Shown here: positions 61,624 to 64,000 of the stretch, one piece after another
How positions within the stretch are numbered: position 1 is the stretch's first letter
Layout of the letters: each line of letters starts with the position of its first letter
Assembly (NCBI RefSeq): GCF_006007885.1
Contig: NZ_VCRO01000001.1
Location: forward strand, 186,001-250,000
DNA from: Alteribacter natronophilus
GTDB taxonomy: Bacteria > Bacillota > Bacilli > Bacillales > Salisediminibacteriaceae
Direction of reading: 5' to 3'
DNA: 64,000 bases
The notes under the pieces: generated by a model
Databases searched by the model: none
Told to the model about the DNA's origin: nothing
Seen by the model: only the letters and a program-made list of their open reading frames with translations
Program-made: the position numbers and the translations under genes

Positions 61624-62616
61624 ATGAAAGCACTCACGCATACAAGACCTAAAGGTTTTGACGGGCTCGTACTTACGGACCGTCATCCTAAGCCTGAACC
61701 CGGTCCAGATGAAGTCAGGATCCGCTTAAAGGCTGCCGGCCTCAACCACAGAGACCTGTTTGTACTCGATCGTCACAGTCCCGACGATCCGCCATTTGTT
61801 ATCGGATCAGACGGTGCAGGCGTAATAGATGATCACGGTGAAAATGTACCAGACCTCAATAAAGGTGAGGAAGTCATTATCAATCCGGGGCTATACTGGG
61901 AAAAACAGAGTGATGCCCCGCCGGACAGCTTTGAGGTCCTCGGTTTTCCAAACGACGGGACCTTTGCCGAATATGTTACGGTTCCGGCTGCCTGTACGGC
62001 TCCAAAGCCTTCACATCTCAGCTGGGAGGAAAGTGCAGCACTCTCCCTAGCCGGTCTGACTGCATACCGCGCTTTGTTTACAAGAGGGGGAGTTAAGGAA
62101 AACATGAACGTATTTATTCCAGGGATCGGAGGGGGAGTGGCGACCACACTTCTTCAGTTTGCCAGAGCTGCCGGAGCGCGGGTGTTTGTCTCGAGCAGAT
62201 CCCCTTACAAACGGAAGGAAGCACTGGAACTGGGAGCGGAAATGGCACTCGACAGCAGTGAAGACTGGAATGAGGCACTTAAGGGAACGAAAATGGACCT
62301 TGTAATCGAATCTGTAGGTGCAGCTACATTCAACCGCTCCATGGACACGCTGAGAAAGGGAGGGACGATCGTCAGCTTTGGTTCCTCGACAGGAGATGAG
62401 CTTCAGATCAACCTCCGGAAATTCTTCTATGGCCAGTACAATCTGCACGGATCCACAATGGGCAGTCATGAGGAGTTCAGGGGGATGCTTGCGTTTACAG
62501 AAAAGCATGGTATTAAGCCGGTTATGGACAGCACATTTCCCCTTGAGCAGTTCCGTGAAGCTTTTGAAAAGCTGAAACGGGGAGAACAGCTTGGGAAAAT
62601 ATCGTTTACAATCTAA
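61624..62616 (+). CDS. Medium-chain dehydrogenase/quinone oxidoreductase-like enzyme
   Basis: 330 residues, zinc-independent MDR type. N-terminal GroES-like domain (GPDEVRIRLKAAGLNHRDLF, IGSDGAGVI) and C-terminal Rossmann domain (FIPGIGGGVATTLLQFARAAGA). The structural-zinc Cys loop is absent, as in YogA/quinone reductases. AGGAGG lies 9 nt before the ATG. It resembles B. subtilis YogA. Substrate unknown. Monocistronic; a family B repeat follows. Confidence 0.87.
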   Translation: MKALTHTRPKGFDGLVLTDRHPKPEPGPDEVRIRLKAAGLNHRDLFVLDRHSPDDPPFVIGSDGAGVIDDHGENVPDLNKGEEVIINPGLYWEKQSDAPPDSFEVLGFPNDGTFAEYVTVPAACTAPKPSHLSWEESAALSLAGLTAYRALFTRGGVKENMNVFIPGIGGGVATTLLQFARAAGARVFVSSRSPYKRKEALELGAEMALDSSEDWNEALKGTKMDLVIESVGAATFNRSMDTLRKGGTIVSFGSSTGDELQINLRKFFYGQYNLHGSTMGSHEEFRGMLAFTEKHGIKPVMDSTFPLEQFREAFEKLKRGEQLGKISFTI

Positions 62617-62631
62617 TCAGGATCAATCAGT

Positions 62632-62865
62632 GGCTGGGACAGAAGTATTTTTACAGACGAAAATCCGAACAACCAATATGCGGTGGAGGTAAATCGCTCC
62701 TGAAATATTCGCCGCTTTCCGCGGGAAGCGGCTGAGCCTCCGCGGGCTTCGCTACTTAAGGGGTCTCACCTGCGCTTTCCCTCCCGCAGGAGTCGGCGAA
62801 TATTTCATCCGCTTATCAGTTTTTTGTTCGGATTCTAATCTAAACACTTTCCTTATGTCCCAGCC
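62632..62865. repeat. Repeat family B, copy 3 (234 bp)
   Basis: GGCTGGGACA (62632) to TGTCCCAGCC (62865), collinear with the copies at 27818 and 44638; the main difference is CTTCGCTACTTAAGGGGTCTC in place of CTTCGC.CTGCGGGGTCTC in the centre. It lies between two plus-strand genes. Confidence 0.92.
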
Positions 62866-62937
62866 CTAATTGTCAGAAAAATGAAACTTACCCCTTCCTC
62901 AGCCGTAACTAAACTATGAGAAAAGGAGGGAGTTTAC

Positions 62938-63303
62938 ATGATTTTTCTAACAGGTATGCTGATGTCACAGCAGGCAGCCATGTTGTTTCTGCTGATCACT
63001 GCTCAGCTTGGAGCCAGTATATTTATTGTAGGAATCTCCTATAAAATGCTCAGTGATTACCTTGCTGAACCTGGCAAAGTATATAAACGCCTTTTTCTTC
63101 AGACCGGGATCGCGGTTGCAGCAGGCCTGCTTGTTTACAGCACAGTCCTCGTCCGGTTTGTTGATCCGGCCTACGTAACAGCAGCGGACCAATATGCCCA
63201 GACTCTTACGGCAGTTAATACTGCGATTGGAAGCATGACCGTGCCGCTTCTCCTTGTGATGATCTGGAATATCGTGCAGCGTCAGAAAGGGATGTATGCG
63301 TAA
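62938..63303 (+). CDS. Three-TM membrane protein, hypothetical
   Basis: 121 residues with three hydrophobic helices (about 12-32, 53-72, 92-112) and a short basic C-terminus. GGAGGG lies 7-8 nt before the ATG. Family not recognised. A weak hairpin (CGTTCGGCC/GGTCGAACG) follows at about 63305-63325. Confidence 0.65.
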   Translation: MIFLTGMLMSQQAAMLFLLITAQLGASIFIVGISYKMLSDYLAEPGKVYKRLFLQTGIAVAAGLLVYSTVLVRFVDPAYVTAADQYAQTLTAVNTAIGSMTVPLLLVMIWNIVQRQKGMYA

Positions 63304-63395
63304 GGCGTTCGGCCATTTTGGTCGAACGTTTCTGCCATCAGTGATATAATTTTATTGTTCAAAACATTCAAACATATAAAGGGGTGCAGGGAATC

Positions 63396-64000
63396 ATGCA
63401 ATTTCCGGAACATGCAGTTGAACAATTTTTCCGTACATACGCAATTACGGGATTCACCGTTTCAAAGGATGAATCCAGACTGCTTTTCTCAACCAATCTG
63501 AACGGTAAAATGAACGTGTGGGCGATGGACCTGCCAAATGGCTTCCCATACCTGTTTACACAGACCGAACAGAGCTGCGGAGCTCTTAAGGAGGATTCCG
63601 GGGGACGTTTTGTGCTCGGCTCCTTCGATCACGACGGCGACGAAAACTATCACCTCTACGCTATGCCCCGTGCCGGTGGAAAGAAAACGAAGCTTGTTGA
63701 AGGGGAAAAAGAAGACAAATTCTTTTTTGCCCACCTGAATGAAGCCGGTAAGCACCTGTATTACAGTACAAGTAAAGGAAATCCGAATTTCCTAAGGGGA
63801 TTCCGTAAAGATCTTGAGACCGGTGAAGAGGTGCAGATTTATGAAGGGGAAAACGGCGCCACTTCCATTACAGCTGTCTCACCGGATGAGACCATGGCGG
63901 TAATCCGGGTTCATCTGGCAAACACGTACGCTCTTTCCTATCTGCTCGATATAAAGAGCGGGGAGAAAACACTTCTGAGCGAAGACCCTGAACGGGTGCA
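63396..64000 (+). CDS. S9-type (prolyl oligopeptidase family) peptidase, N-terminal part
   Basis: The first 201 residues of a gene that runs off the window. The visible part is a beta-propeller: repeated strand units such as ITGFTVSKDESRLLFSTN, FVLGSFDHDGDENYHLY, and AGKHLYYSTSKGNPNFLRGF (as read, broken), with the GKMNVWAMD and SGEKTLL turns seen in acylaminoacyl-peptidase/YuxL-like proteins. The catalytic Ser-Asp-His domain would lie beyond the window, so the class is inferred. An AGGGAATC site precedes the ATG. Confidence 0.7.
   Translation, partial: MQFPEHAVEQFFRTYAITGFTVSKDESRLLFSTNLNGKMNVWAMDLPNGFPYLFTQTEQSCGALKEDSGGRFVLGSFDHDGDENYHLYAMPRAGGKKTKLVEGEKEDKFFFAHLNEAGKHLYYSTSKGNPNFLRGFRKDLETGEEVQIYEGENGATSITAVSPDETMAVIRVHLANTYALSYLLDIKSGEKTLLSEDPERV

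Overview
The window looks like chromosomal DNA of a spore-forming Bacillaceae species with moderate GC content, perhaps one of the halo-alkaliphilic lineages. Long runs of genes match the Bacillus subtilis yjb-yjc region in content and order: yjbA, trpS, yjbC, spxA, yjbE, mecA, coiA, pepF, yjbH to yjbQ, fabI, a yjcA-like gene and yjcD. The genus is inferred; no rRNA or tRNA gene is present to support it.

Layout. 1-10 kb: yjbA, an aldo/keto reductase, trpS behind a T-box, a dicarboxylate-type symporter, a redoxin, a CaCA-family cation exchanger behind a yybP-ykoY (Mn2+) riboswitch, and an HD-domain protein. 10-17 kb: a UbiD-type decarboxylase, a secreted DUF4015 glycoside-hydrolase-like protein, and argGH preceded by a short ORF very rich in arginine codons. 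17-36 kb: a compact housekeeping block with the Spx regulon switch (spxA, its ClpXP adaptor yjbH/spxH, and mecA), cardiolipin synthase, competence gene coiA, oligoendopeptidase F, truncated globin, a lytic transglycosylase, CYTH protein, small alarmone synthetase, NAD kinase, an RluA-type pseudouridine synthase, prpE, a cation/proton antiporter and fabI.

37-52 kb: where B. subtilis carries cotO-cotZYXWV between fabI and yjcD, this window has a different set. It encodes UDP-glucose and UDP-glucuronate synthesis (gtaB/galU-like, ugd), two paralogous GT4 glycosyltransferases, a CotS-like protein, a CgeB-like protein, a YjcA-like membrane protein, a cysteine-rich coat-type protein, two coiled-coil proteins with a shared N-terminal motif, and two very small charged proteins. 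Three sites resemble SigmaK promoters. I read this as a spore-surface assembly and glycosylation locus. 52-64 kb: yjcD helicase, a Tet(L)-like efflux pump, a flavin reductase, a four-gene germinant-receptor operon (A-C-small-B), a quinone-oxidoreductase-like enzyme, and the start of an S9-type peptidase.

The intergenic spaces carry many dispersed GC-rich imperfect palindromes. They share one core (ACTCCTGCGGG ... CCGCGGAAAGCG) but have at least three different sets of ends. One family sits only in convergent gene gaps, between two oppositely oriented terminators; another has three almost identical copies of about 233 bp. There is no transposase, phage gene, CRISPR array or rRNA operon. Domain and family names come from reading the translations against remembered families, not from searches.
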